Of a stretch of DNA of 64,000 bases, positions 12,071 to 23,547 are shown piece by piece. Made by a program: the position numbers and the translations under genes. Source of the DNA: Voacanga thouarsii (taxonomy: Eukaryota; Streptophyta; Magnoliopsida; Gentianales; Apocynaceae); NCBI GenBank assembly GCA_026120185.1, contig JANUWF010002125.1, positions 372,001-436,000 on the forward strand. Direction: 5' to 3'. Each line of letters begins with the position of its first letter. Position 1 is the stretch's first letter. The notes under the pieces are model-generated. The model saw nothing but the letters and a program-made list of their open reading frames with translations, made no database searches and had not been told where the DNA came from.

Positions 12071-13262
12071 TGTTAGCCCTAAGGGCTTTCTCCTATGTTT
12101 TAACTTATGACAAATATTGATGTGAATTAACTTATATAATCTATATGAGATAGGGCATGTTTGATATCAGTTCTTCTAAGGCATTCAAATATGATTGTTA
12201 AGTAACTCTTGAGCAATGTAATTCAAGTATGGAAGATCAAAAAGAAGTTCAAAGTATATAAGGTTGCATACCAAGAAGTCCTTATAGAAGAACTTTAGAC
12301 TATAAATTGTTATTAAGGTATTTCTTATTAATTCCTATGTCTCTTTACCTTTTGATTCAATTGATTTCTACCTTGAAGCACACAAAGAAAAAGATTTCAA
12401 AGTTTTGAAAATCTCAGAATTTTGGATTGAGTATTTTGGATGTTTCTGCATCCAAAAGATTCGTCCAAAATTCTGTAAACAATGTTGAATTGTTTATGCC
12501 TGAAAAGTGTCATTTTGGACTTATCTTTTAGAAGCATTGTTGTCCAAAACTTGAGTCCAAAACATGGGTAAATTTAATAGAAAAATTATAGTCCTTTTAT
12601 AGCCGTTGGTACTTCACTTTTTGGCTCTATAAAAAGCCTCTAAACAAGATTAGACATAAGATTTTTGTGACATTCTTCTAAGAAACACTATTCCTCAACA
12701 GTTTACAAAAATCTCCTTTTATCAAGTGTATCAAAGTGAATTCATATTGTGTGAAAAGTAAAAGTTTTTGTACATTGTACCTTAGTGAGCATCTGCTCAA
12801 ACAAGTGAGCTTTTACTGTTATATTAATATTCAATCTCCTTTGTAGTACAAGGTTATGGTGTAAAATCCACTTGGAGTAAACCTTGATGTGATTGTTTGA
12901 TTGAGAGGTTTTGAAAACCAAGTGTGGTGATCCTCTCTTATATGTGGTACATTTTGATTTCATTCAGTTGAGTAAATAAAATCTGGTTGAAAATCCTCAA
13001 GTGTGAGTTGAAAGTAGTGGACGTAAATCTTGATAGATTGAACCACTATACATTCTGTGTCTCATTTTTTTCCCTAAGTCATTGACTGCTTCGTATTTCT
13101 TTCTTTGTCTAAATCTGGATATATCTCAAAGAGTTATTGGATAACTTTCTTTGTCATCATAAAGTTGGTCCAAGAAACTTGACGATCATTATTATTTTGT
13201 ATATCAGAAGCTTTGAAAATTTTTAGTTTGCCCAAAACCTTATTCACACCCCCCCCTCTAAG
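12071..13262 (+). repeat. Y 3-prime LTR
   Basis: The LTR starts TGTTAGCCCTAAGGGCT just after the polypurine tract and runs about 1.19 kb to a C-rich end (CACACCCCCCCCTCTA), the usual end of SIRE-type LTRs. The last few bases are lost at the junction with X1. It contains a TATA box at 12628 and no coding sequence. Confidence 0.8.
12628..12635 (+). promoter_or_regulatory. TATA box in Y LTR
   Basis: TATAAAAA in the context GGCTCTATAAAAAGCC, about 560 bp into the LTR. This is a good match to a plant Pol II TATA box and would place transcription start near 12660. Confidence 0.65.
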
Positions 13263-13397
13263 GTTTTGCACTATGCTTGGGATGAGTATACTTATTCCTA
13301 TGTGTATTTTGGGATTAATGTTTTAATTGAAGCTTGACTAAGGAATGGATTTAAATTTAATGATTTTTATACACCCAAAATTCACGTATCAATTTTT

Positions 13398-13415
13398 TGG
13401 CACCGTTGTAGGGGA
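13398..13415 (+). other. X1 primer-binding site, tRNA-Asp type
   Basis: TGGCACCGTTGTAGGGGA matches the complement of the tRNA-Asp 3-prime end at about 15 of 18 positions and lies 6 bp after the LTR end. The X0 copy of this site is better preserved. Confidence 0.7.
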
Positions 13416-13768
13416 ACAATTTCACGAAAGCTTAGATTTTGTTGATTTAACCATGTTTATATATCTATATATCTATATGTGAATATGTATATATGTTCTA
13501 TGTGTAAATAGGTGCTACATCTTGTTGTTTTTAACATTATGTGACTTAATTAACTAGCTTAGTTAATGTTGTACTTGTAAATACCACTAACTTTTTTGTT
13601 TATGCAATTTCTGAATATATCTAATATGTGTATTTGTATTTTCTTTATTTTTATATTATCTATTTTCCCATTTGTTTTTTTATTTTCTTTGTTTTTCTAT
13701 TATTTTTGTTTGTTTTATTTTTATTTTTTTTATTTTTGCCGTTCTTTGAGCGTGAGATTAACATCATC

Positions 13769-14079
13769 ATGGACAATTACTTTTGGGCACAAGATAAAAG
13801 GAGCTACAGTGATGAGAAATTGGCAAAGTTACAATCTCACATTGATATTTTTAGTGAGATGTCATTAGAAGCATTAGTGAATTCTTTTGTTGCCAATACA
13901 AATTTATTTGTTCAGTGGCATGAAGAAGCTTCCCAATAATTGTATGATCAAAGGACACAATTAGCTAAGTTTGTCGAGGAGACTCATAAGTTCATGCTGG
14001 CCGGTACAATTGCCCGTGGAAAAACAGAGAGGCTATGGGGGACAATTGCACGATGTGGCAAGAGAGGTAATAGGCACTA
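13769..14079 (+). pseudogene. Small X1 ORF, unknown function, one internal stop
   Basis: From ATG at 13769 the frame gives 56 residues (start MDNYFWAQDKRSYSDEKL) to a TAA at 13937-13939. The same frame stays open to a TAA at about 14077-14079 (LYDQRTQLAKFVEETH and onward), so about 100 codons with one nonsense change. Upstream the frame is open through a T-rich, Phe/Leu-rich stretch that is probably not coding. The protein is charged and probably helical. I do not recognise a domain; a gag-like remnant is possible from its position after the primer site. Confidence 0.35.
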
Positions 14080-15305
14080 ATATATTGAAAATAATATTTA
14101 TGTGTATGTTAGAGAATGAAGTTTATGTGTTTTGCTTTGTTGAGAAAAATCATTTTCATGAACATTACCTTTTTCAAAAACCTCCCTTCTTTTTACATTC
14201 ATCAAGACTATTTTTTACTTTGAGCTTTCTTCTCTTTTACAAAGGTTTGATGGGAAAGTATGATAAGTGGAAGGAGTCTGTATCTTTGTTTTGTGTTTGG
14301 AATTGTTAGGTGTTACTTCTCCCAAATAATGAAAATATTTTCCTTCTTAAGTGTGGGGGAGTGAGTCATGTCTTTATTTGCTTTGTTAGGATTTTTATTT
14401 TTCTTTAGTTTGTTTTCTTTTATTTAGGCACGTCTTTATTTTGTTATTATTTTCTTTGTGTTTTCTTTTGTTGGTAGGAATAAAGTCTTCTTAGACTAGC
14501 CTTTTTCTCTATTTTTAGCTTTGATATCTATTGGAGCTTATTGCACATGGGGGTTATTGCATCACTCCCTTCTTCGTTATCATTTTTGGTCCATTTGGAG
14601 ATGATTTCTTATGTTTATTTTTGGCTAATGAGGACATTGTCCACTTTAAGTATGAGGGAGTGGTTTGGTGATATTCTTTGTCCAAATTTTATCAATCGTC
14701 ATGGTGTTTTGTTTGTATGAGCTACTTTGGAAAAAAAATTAAATTTTGAAAAAAAAAATTGTTGCAATTTCCTTGAAAGTTTTAAAATTTTGAAATTGTG
14801 AAAGTTTGGAAATTTTGGAGTTAAATTGAATTTATTTGTCTATAATGGAGCTGTGATTTTCTTTTCATCTTGAGATATAGATTTGTCGTTCACATGGTGG
14901 ATTTTTATCAATAAAATGGTTTATTGGATGGGAAATGTTTAGGACTTGAGAATTTGGATTAATCTTGTTTATACATTAGTGTTTGAGTATTATTTGACTC
15001 ATCTAGTTTGAAAATGGATAACGTGATGAATGTGGGGAAAAGTTGTTGGCTAACACATGTGTTATGGGATTAAACTTTGCTTGAATTTACGTTGTGATAA
15101 GGAATATGAGGAAAACAATATCTTTAAGTAAAAAAACATATTGTGGAAAAATATTTGATTGAGTTGAAGATTGAGAAAAATGAATTAATTGTTGTTTCCT
15201 CTTTAAAGGTGACAAAATGTTTTTTTTTTTTTTTTTTTTTTTTTGCTTGGTATGGGGGCCAATTATACATATTGAAGAGAAATCCACTTTCTTGAGGCTG
15301 TTAAT
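14080..15305 (+). other. X1 noncoding filler, left of T2
   Basis: T-rich sequence with no supported gene. It holds two polypurine-like tracts, AAGTGTGGGGGAG (14349-14361) and AAGTATGAGGGAG (14648-14660), similar to the true one at 20112, and a long T run near 15220-15244. Confidence 0.6.
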
Positions 15306-15554
15306 TGTAAAACCCCACCTAAAGCCAACCCTAGAGTAAGGGGGTTGGGATGCACATCATATTATTTTGCATGAATATATATATTTTTGAATGATTTTAT
15401 GTGCTTTAAGAATTGTGGTTTATAGGTTAAAAGGCTTAGTTATGCTTATTGGGTAGGAAGGGTAAAATGGTAATTTTGCCTGAGGTCAAAATAGGAAGAT
15501 AGCTTGAGGATTACATAAGAAGAATATGTGGGTGAGAAAATAAGAACAAGAGTT

Positions 15555-15620
15555 TTTATGATTAAGTAGTTAGAGCTTTGGAATTAATATCTAAGGTCAT
15601 GAGTTCAAATCCCATCATTT
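15555..15620 (+). other. tRNA-like A/B-box module in T2 LTR
   Basis: A-box-like TAAGTAGTTAGAGC (15563-15576) and B-box-like GAGTTCAAATCCC (15601-15613) are spaced as in a tRNA. Between them TTGGA and TCTAA form a 5-bp stem around a 7-nt loop, like an anticodon arm. Flanking ATGAT and ATCAT can pair as a short end stem. The A and B boxes would be the internal Pol III promoter elements in a real tRNA gene. Confidence 0.5.
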
Positions 15621-18360
15621 AAGTTTTTATCATGATTATCTTACTTAAGTTTGAATTTTTGTTTTCTTGCATTCCATAAAAATAGGAATGTTGTCTTAGG
15701 GGAGACATGAAGAGAATGTCCTAATCTTATCGTTGTTTCCTAAAAAGAATTCTAGAGGAATTCTTATCCTATTATTACCTCTAACTTGTTCTAACCTTTT
15801 CATCAATTAAACTTGTTCAAAATTTATCAAAATTCATGGTTTTAATTCCAGAAAATTTTAGCAGGGATTCTTGGTCTTTGAATTTCGAAAATGAATCTTG
15901 GAGGTTGGGGTTTTGACTGAAAATAGGAGAGGAGTTAGGGAAGGTTCCCAAGAGAAATTAATCACCATTGATGAACCTTCAAACTCCACTCCATTGTGTT
16001 CATAATCTTCATGAAAGAAATCTGGAAATTTTCCAGATTCTTGGCAGCCTAACCTTCGAAAATCTCAGCCATATTTCTTACTCAATTATTGCTGGAAAAT
16101 GGCCAATTTATTCAGCTTGAGGAACTGAAAATTTTGTGCAATTCGGACTACAAAAAAAAACTGCACAAACCAGAAAAAAATTCTGGGCAGTTCGCAACTT
16201 TCAAACCAGAAAATGAAGCTGTTTTATTCCACCTTCAAGCTAGCAAAAATTCTTTGTTTTTCCTCATAAAGAAGGCTGGAAAACCAGCCTTAAAGGACCC
16301 TTGAACACCTCTCAAAACCTTTGCAAAATGGGCTAAATAAGTGCATAAATTCTGTACTGAAAAATGCTGCAACCGTTCGCAGCTTTGAACACCATAGAAC
16401 TAGAATTTTTCTAACTTTGTTCTCTTCAAGCCCTGGCCGAAAACCACCCTTCAACCTCTGTAAATTAACCCTTGTTCAGCCATGAACTGAAAACCATTAC
16501 CCTCTGCACTTACCTTGCACAATTGGACTCCATAATCACACCTCAAATGTCTCCTACAATCACTCCATTCAAACTTCCATTTGAACTTCAAAATTTCCAG
16601 AATTTTCTCTCCAGGAAAACACCCTTGTATTAAGCTATCCAACCAGAATTTCTCTGCCATTAAACTCTGATTTTTGGCCAGCCTTAAAGCCTTATCAGAC
16701 TTCAATCATTTCAGCAAAACAAACCAAACCAGCCGACACCATTGTAGCTCCAAGAAAACCTCCATCAATCAAACACCATTAACATATCCTATACCTCAAA
16801 CTACTCCTCAAATCACTCCATTTGAATTTCAAATGATCAGATTTTTCTCTCCCTCTCTAAGCTAAATTGAAACCCCTGAATTCCTTAAACTATTCAGTCA
16901 ACACACTCCAGAAATTCGTCCAGCAATCTCCCTCAAATTCTCTTCATTTTCACCAAGAACACCAAGAACACACACTACTCTTCTTCAAGCCAAAACCCAC
17001 TCTAAACACCTCTAATCCCTCTCAAAAACTCCAGAATACTCCTACATACTCTCTAGAGTTCATTTCTATAATTTTTAACATCAAATCTCAAAAACAAAAA
17101 TTGGTATTCGGATCAAAATTGATTTTTCACCTTGAAGTCTCAAGAACATCATCAAGGTAACCAAGAACAACTCTTTTGTTCATCTTTTTCCATTTAACCT
17201 TCTATGTATCAGACTAATTCTCTCTCTCTCTCTCTTTCTCTTTATCACACACTCTCTCTCAGCCAAAATGGTTGATCAACAACTATAGCTGTTTTTCTTA
17301 CTCTTGGACAATTTAAGACTCTCAATCGCATGGACCTTCTTAAATCTTCATCGAAGTGATCATCAATCAAGTATTCCTCCTTAAACCTTCTTTTAATTCA
17401 GCATTCATGTCTCTTAGATATTGATAGGAATAATAAAATATGAATGGGGGATTGAGTATATGCATGTGAATGAAGGGGTTAGGATTAGGACATGAGAATG
17501 ATTGATCATGTTCAAGCTATATGGATTTCCTTGAGAATCGATGTATGCTTCTCATGTCCTAAGAGAATTATGAATGTTTAAGCATGCTAGATGTTATGTC
17601 CACTTTGGTGAATAGGATTTTTATGTTCTTATCTCCATTGAAGCCATGATCATGATTGTTTGGCCATGTGATAGCAAGTGTTGATTTAAGCATATGTTCA
17701 AGAGTGGATTAGTTGGTTGTTTGATGTTGAAGAAAATGTTCATGATTCTTGTTAGCAACAGGAAATCATGATTATGTTCTTGTTGACCCTAGGCCATTTT
17801 AATTAGTAAATTTTATTACCTTAATTAAAATTATTACTATATTTTCCTCTAAGGATTTCGAAATTGCTAGGAAGTTTTAGAAATGGGATGTTACATGAAA
17901 TATTGATATTTTACTAGTCAAATAAATGATATTTTTTCTTAAAAATAATATATGCATAGGTATAATATTAAATAAGATCTTTTATATAAATAATAATAAT
18001 GACCTGGTAGACCATTGTTTAAAATTTTGCCTATATTCATAAATATTATATATATTAAAATTCGTTTGTTATTTATTAAACAAAAAAATTAATATAATTC
18101 ATTTATTATTAATTTTATTTATTACTAATTATTTATTATCTATTAAAAATTAATTAAAAATTAATTGTAATTTATTATTTATTTATAATAAAGCTATTTT
18201 TAAATTACCATTTATTAATATTATTTAGGGCTTGGTATTATTCAATATTCAAACCTTAGTTTATTTATTAATAATAACACTTAAGAATTATTATTTGAGT
18301 CTATAATTTATTAGCAATTATTTTGGAACCCCTAGTCATTTTAACTTATTGAACTAGACT

Positions 18361-18372
18361 TATTTTATAAAA
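18361..18372 (+). promoter_or_regulatory. TATA candidate in T2 LTR
   Basis: TATTTTATAAAA lies about 180 bp upstream of the splice donor at 18549. Equivalent TTTTATAAA sequences lie at 49257 (G2) and 58725 (S2), at nearly the same distance from the donor or from the spliced junction. Confidence 0.45.
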
Positions 18373-18548
18373 TTCTTTATCAGCTATCCTTAAAGCTTAG
18401 GACATTAAGGTCGTGATTGTAATAAGTTGAACTAGGATTATTTGTACAAGTGAATTTAGCTTGAGTGTAACCTTATGTTTTGTGTTTACCTTAGGCGGGG
18501 TTAGGTTAGCCTTGGAAGACTTTTGAATTTGAGCAAGCAAAGAATCAG

Positions 18549-19348
18549 GTAAGCTCCTGCATGGAATTTTGTGAAGACCAAAAAATACTGTGGCAAGCTA
18601 AATGTGATGTGTGCGGAAATTCATGTTGTAAAGGCAATTAAGGACTATTTTTCCTATTTATTTCAGTCAAGCAAATCATTTAAAAATCAAACAAGTAGTT
18701 TTACACAAAATGCTAAACTTTTTCTAAAACCCAACTTTGACAAGAATTTTAGAACCCTTAATTGCTATTTCCAAATAAAGCAATGTATGATCCATTTTCT
18801 CCCAAGTGGGATAATCAACGTTGAGTACTCAATAGGGGTAGACTACCAGGACTAGTCTTTGAATGGTTAGGGTAAGTCTCTTAGTAGGTGGCCACCTCTG
18901 AGGGGTGAGTCCTTCCTGGATTGGATGCCAGTCCGGTAGGTCATGCCGGTCCGAGCTAGCAAGTTTCAGTCATGTGGACTGTGTGTTTCCGGAGTGGACA
19001 ACCGGTAAGTTTAGGTGTAGAGATAGAGGAGTATCTCACCTGGTAGGCCATACACCTACCTTTTGTCAGCTTGCGCAAAGTGTGGCATTCTGACCGTTAT
19101 TTGGTCATAGGGCCCAACGTGTGGTAAGCCATGGCTACCCATTTGAGTGGTTGTATTTATTGTGCACATGTGTGGATTAAAAACGAAAACACCACTCTTT
19201 ATTTTCAATACTTATTTAATGCTTGCCAGCACTTTCTCTTATGAAACTGTTACAACTTGCATACATGAATTATTTTACCTGAAACACTCAAAGCACACAC
19301 GGGCTTACTGAGATTTTTATCTCATCACATTTTATACCATGTTTTTAG
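18549..19348 (+). other. Candidate spliceosomal intron in T2 LTR (800 bp)
   Basis: Donor AATCAG|GTAAGCTCCTGC at 18549; acceptor ATGTTTTTAG|GTTGATC at 19348. A CTTAC branch-site candidate lies 40 nt upstream of the acceptor. The related solo LTR S2 has upstream and downstream sequence joined exactly at these two points. The segment contains GCCCAACGTGTGG (19112-19124), shared with the other introns. Confidence 0.65.
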
Positions 19349-19616
19349 GTTGATCTGGCTGTGGAGGTCAATAGCTAGACTTGTTGCCTATGTTTTGAAG
19401 ACTTTATGTTATTTTTTTATGGATGTTTTGAGAGATTGTAGCAAACAACTTATTTTGGATTTATTCCCGTATTTATCTTTTGGGGTTGTAATAAGTTTAA
19501 TTTTAAAGTATTTATTTTATTTTTTATATGTGACCTAGTTATAAAGACCCCTTGTCTATTGGACGGGGCGATACCCCCGGCCCTATTGGGCCTAGGTAGT
19601 AGGGTGTTACATTAAT

Positions 19617-20111
19617 TCCCAGGAGCAAAAGAAAGAAAGATTGTTTAAAAAATTTTGAGTGATGACTATGAGGGGGCCAATACTGTGTGTGATGAGAAAT
19701 CTATGCACTCGAGGCTATCAATTCCCTAAGTCATTGAAGAAAAATATTGCGAGAAAAAGAGATTGGAGTGTTTTCTTGAATTCATGACTTGAGTTGTGCA
19801 ACATTTGGATTTATAATACTTGATTTGGTAGATAGCTTTACTTTTATGATTTATGTTATCCATGTTTTTACTTGAAGAGTGAAATAATGTTCTTAGACAA
19901 GAGTATAGACTTGATTAATTCACCTACAATTGCCTTCATATGTCTTGTTTGGTACTTTATTTTTGTGAATGTTTTAAATGGGTTGGAAAAATTACAAGAA
20001 TGTATATAGAGTTTGAAAGGTAGTTTTAACTTTGTTCTAAGGAAACTTTTTGAAAAATTGTCTTTGGTTTCTTTGTTTTAAAGGGCTTTACTTGAGGACA
20101 AGTAAAAGTTC
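19617..20111 (+). other. X1 noncoding filler, right of T2
   Basis: No gene is visible. The sequence leads into the GAGGACAAG and polypurine motif before the 3-prime LTR. Confidence 0.6.
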
Positions 20112-20126
20112 AAGTGTGGGGGAATG
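20112..20126 (+). other. X1 polypurine tract
   Basis: AAGTGTGGGGGAATG directly precedes the LTR start TGATAG. Confidence 0.85.
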
Positions 20127-21320
20127 TGATAGAGGTAAAATTCATCAATAATTTTCTAGTTATTTTAGGGTGTTTTGTGATACATTTGTTGTAATGACTA
20201 GAAATATTCTTTTATATTTGATATTTTACCCTTAGAAAGGTGTTTCAGACTTTTATTGCAAAAATTACCAAAAAAACATGAAAATCGTCAATATTAGAGC
20301 ACGGACAGCGCTGGCCGTGACCCACATAATCGGCGTCAGCCCTGATTTGGAAACAAGAGAATTTATTTTTGAAAAATAGAGCACGATCGGGCCGACCAGA
20401 GCACGGCGGGCGCCGGCTGTGACCCACAGAGACGGCACCAGCTCTGCTCTGTCCCATATCGACGAGCTTTCCAATTTGGCACGGTTTGGTAATTTCTCAA
20501 GAGTTTAGGTATTTTTCAATCTCTACTCGGCCTAGAACTCCTAGGGGATGAATTTTAGCCTCTTGAAAGCCTATTTAAACAAGAAAAATACAAGACAAAA
20601 GGATGAATTCAAGGATCAAATCAGAAAATCATTCATTGAAGGAGAAATTCATCGCATCAAGGAGCATTGTTCAAAAGATTCTTCAAGGGAGAAGAAGGAG
20701 GCTTGTTTATTGTTTCTTTCTTTTATCTATGTTTTATTTTTCTAGGATAATGAAGTAATTAATGTTTTTACTGTAATTTGACAATATTTTGGGATTCATA
20801 GTTTTTGTATTAATTTAGATATTTGATCAATTTTCTATTATTCTTAGTGTTTGATTACTTGTGATTATGGAAGAATTGATAAAGTTAGATTTGTTTCTAA
20901 TTGACTTGGGAAATGATACTGGGAATTTAATTTTATTGATTTCAAATTTGTTATTTCTTAATGGACTTGGGAAACGAAGTTAAGATAAAGGACCTAAGTA
21001 ATCAAAGATTAGTTGATTTCGCGTAAAGTATGGGGTTATTGAATTTTCATGTTTATTATAAGGAATTGAGTTTAATGCATCTTTTTTGTTATGTTGGTTT
21101 GATTGGGAAGTATGCTAATTTAATCAAGGGATAGTGATTCTATAGATTGGAAAAGAAGTAGAGTCTATATAAGTAGATTCATGACTTGGAAAATGACTGA
21201 ATTTTGCTTTATATTGCTTCATGATGCCAATATGATGATTAATTGAGATAGTTGCTAAATAATTCAGTATCATGTATTCTAGGATAGTTGTCGAAATTGC
21301 ATATTTCTACATCCTTGAAT

Positions 21321-21359
<39 letters not shown>

Positions 21360-21571
21360 TTCTTTCTTTTTGTTTTTTTATCACTTTATTAGGTCAGTTA
21401 AATAGTGAATAAAAATTGATTAGTATGTACTTGTTCCTTTGAGGATCAAGACTCATTATTTCCCTATACTATGCTTGCGATGAGTATTTTGGAATTAATG
21501 TTTTAATTAAGACTTAGCTAAGGGATGGAATTAAATTTAATAAAATTTATAAACAAAAAATTTATACATCA
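20127..21571 (+). repeat. X1 3-prime LTR
   Basis: A complete 1445-bp LTR, TGATAGAGG to TACATCA, colinear with solo LTR X3 and the X0 LTR. It includes a (GT)n tract at 21325-21357. No coding sequence is supported. Confidence 0.9.
21325..21357. repeat. (GT)n microsatellite
   Basis: About 16 GT/TG dinucleotides inside the X1 3-prime LTR. Confidence 0.95.
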
Positions 21572-21750
21572 GCAACTTACTTGAATTCTTGTGGAATAAA
21601 TAGTCATTACAACCTAAGAGGTTTCGTTAAACGCGAATCGGATACGACTATTCAATCTAAATGACCTATAAGTAAGTATTCCTTGACTTTAGGTCAGAGA
21701 ACATTTTAAATTGCAAACTTCCGCTGCATTTTTTACTTTTCCTCGTTTGT
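21572..21750 (+). repeat. A 5-prime LTR remnant
   Basis: It aligns with the last 180 bp of the shared LTR (about 30535-30716): the ACTTGAATTCTTGTGGAATAA region and TAAGTAAGTATTCC. The primer-binding site that should follow is largely deleted. Confidence 0.7.
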
Positions 21751-23547
21751 TAAAGGGCATAGTTATAATTTAGGAGGATACTTTGTGTTAATAACAAGTA
21801 AGGTTCATTTACTGATTAAAAATTTAATCTTTGTTATTATATAGATCTCTCGTGTTTTTTGACATTGGTAGATATTGTGTATGCCTTATGTGTGAAGGTA
21901 TAAGCACCATAATTTATTAGTAAACACTTTCCATAGAGTTCATGTACGCCTTATTTTGAAAGGCATATACAACTGATATTGTATTTAAATTCTATCTATG
22001 GATTTATGTAACAATACTAGCCCTGGATTAAACATTAAAACCCCAATAGAAAAGGGAATGAATAGAACAAGAAAAAACAAAGGAGAAACAACAAAGAACA
22101 ACACTGTATGGAACAAATGGTGACTGGGTTGCTAAAGTCGGTCACCGATCCAACAGGCTAGCTTGGAGGCAAGCCAGTCACCATTTTCTGAAACAAGACT
22201 TGAAGTTGGCCAGGGGTTTGTTTAAGGTGGCCACTAGCTTGAAGAAACAACAAAGCAAGGTAGCTTGGGCTTGAGTCCAAGGAGGTGATCATTTTTGGTG
22301 TTTTAAGAGAGCAAGACGATGGACCGACCATGGCTTGGAGCAAGCCATGGATCGACAATACCTTAAGAATAGACCGGTTCGGTCCAGATGGTTTACAATT
22401 CAGGTTGTGGCCAGTTTTCCCGATTTGGGCTTTCTTGAAGAGCTTTGTTTTTCTATTTCCTTGTAATTTATTTTTCTTTCGGGTCACATATTACATAAGG
22501 TTATTTTCTTACATTGGTATATTTATGGTGATAAATAATTTTGCATGGAAATGGTTAACAAAGGAGGAAACACATTAGGATTGTACAAGATCATTTTAAT
22601 TTGATTATTATGGTGTTTAATCCATTATTTGGTCATATAAGAATTACATGATAGAAATAGTATGTAAAAAGTTTATTTTTTAGAAGCATGGCTATTTATT
22701 TAATTTTGTGATCAAATGCACCAGTTTTTGAGAAATTAATTTTTCTCTGAATAAACAATTAACAAAAACACTTTAAAATGGAACTTGGGAATTTAAAATA
22801 AAAATTCTAGATTTGTTCTTCCAAAACGTATTATCCATGACACAAAGAATATTTTGAATTTAAGTATTTTAAATTTAGTTCCTAGAAAATAGTTTTAACT
22901 TAAGTGGTAAAAGTATAAAATTCATAGTTTATTCTCTTAAAGGGTATTATCCTTGACATAGAGAATGATGGTTGATTTTTGGGTTTTTTCTAAACTTAAT
23001 AAAAATTAAATATTTTAAAAGGAACGTTTTTCTAAAAACTCATTTTTCTCAAAAGATTAAGTGGGAGAGGAGTTCCTACTGCCCCATAGCTTCTTTCACG
23101 GATTTCTACTAGGGATTGTGGTTATTCTCATGTCATTCTAATTATAACCCGAATAGGATAGATTTCTATGAGAATCTAGAACTAACAAAGGAATTATAAT
23201 TAATACCATGGATATTTGTTAGTATCAGCCAACCTACATTGGAGGTATTAATATTAGGTTATCCATACGTATTATGAGTTGAGGCCTTCCTATCGATGGA
23301 ACTATATCTAGATTATTAACTTTCAAGGAAGTTTAATTTGGAATGGTTATGCACTTAACTTAGAAAATTGTAAACCTTCTTACGAAGTTCTGTTAATATT
23401 TCAAAGAGCCAAAATTTTTTAGATTTTTATAATAGTTTTAATAGGCTAATCATTTCATTGATATAATATGATGTTTAAATGTGCATTTTTTTATATGTTT
23501 TAAAAAAAAAAACTTTTCTAAATGAATTTTTTTTCTAATTAATAGAA
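21751..23547 (+). other. A leader (untranslated), with structured block
   Basis: About 1.8 kb between LTR and gag with no supported gene. Both flanks match the B leader, but 22040-22440 does not and instead holds strong inverted repeats. Confidence 0.65.
22115..22350 (+). other. Inverted-repeat block in A leader
   Basis: AAATGGTGACTGG (22115-22127) and CCAGTCACCATTT (22174-22186) are perfect complements. Inside is GCTTG-GAGG-CAAGC (22161-22174). A second hairpin, CCATGGCTTG-GAG-CAAGCCATGG, occupies 22328-22350 and repeats the same core. Such stems could act in packaging or dimerisation of the RNA; that role is inferred. Confidence 0.7.

Larger units (their letters stand above)
5793..13262 (+). 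mobile_element. Y: SIRE/Maximus-like Copia retrotransposon, 3-prime half
   Basis: In order: pol from the GAG-pre-integrase region to RNase H (5793-8720), a linker, an ORF in the env position (9158-10600), about 1.4 kb of noncoding DNA, a polypurine tract (12057-12070) and a 3-prime LTR (12071 to about 13262). A long 3-prime ORF after Copia pol, followed by a LTR of about 1.2 kb, is typical of the SIRE/Maximus lineage. The 5-prime half lies beyond X0, left of the window. No TSD can be read because both ends are lost or abut other elements. Confidence 0.85.
15306..19611 (+). mobile_element. Solo LTR T2 (gypsy, long-LTR subfamily)
   Basis: A 4306-bp LTR starts TGTAAAACCCCACC and ends GGGTGTTACA. 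It is flanked by a perfect 5-bp target duplication, TTAAT (15301-15305 and 19612-19616). No internal region remains. It belongs to the same subfamily as S2 (55753-59107) and is related to the G1/G2 LTRs. It contains a tRNA-like module (15555-15620), a short CT-rich tract near 17220, an A/T-rich block (17880-18380) with a TATA candidate, and an 800-bp intron-like segment. Short ORFs inside (16089, 16867 and others) are not conserved in S2 and are treated as chance. Confidence 0.9.
13263..21571 (+). mobile_element. X1: non-autonomous LTR retrotransposon (LARD-like)
   Basis: Order: a 5-prime LTR remnant (13263-13391, its left part lost against the Y LTR end), primer site (13398-13415), T-rich leader, a small ORF (13769-14079), noncoding filler, nested solo LTR T2 (15306-19611), more filler, polypurine tract (20112-20126) and a complete 3-prime LTR (20127-21571, TGATAG to ACATCA). 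The retained LTR remnant matches the last part of the 3-prime LTR. No protease, RT or integrase is visible in about 2.4 kb of non-nested internal DNA. Sequence around GAGGCTGTTAAT (15290) is partly repeated at about 19660-19730, a local duplication. It would need proteins from another element to move. Confidence 0.8.

Noticed and set aside
13628..13770. N-terminal extension of the X1 ORF with a Phe/Leu-rich membrane-like segment
   Set aside because: It is translated from a T-rich low-complexity leader; the ATG at 13769 is a better start.
15210..15245. Long T run as a Pol III terminator or poly(A) of a retroposed transcript
   Set aside because: No A/B boxes or retroposed body next to it; it lies in T-rich X1 filler.
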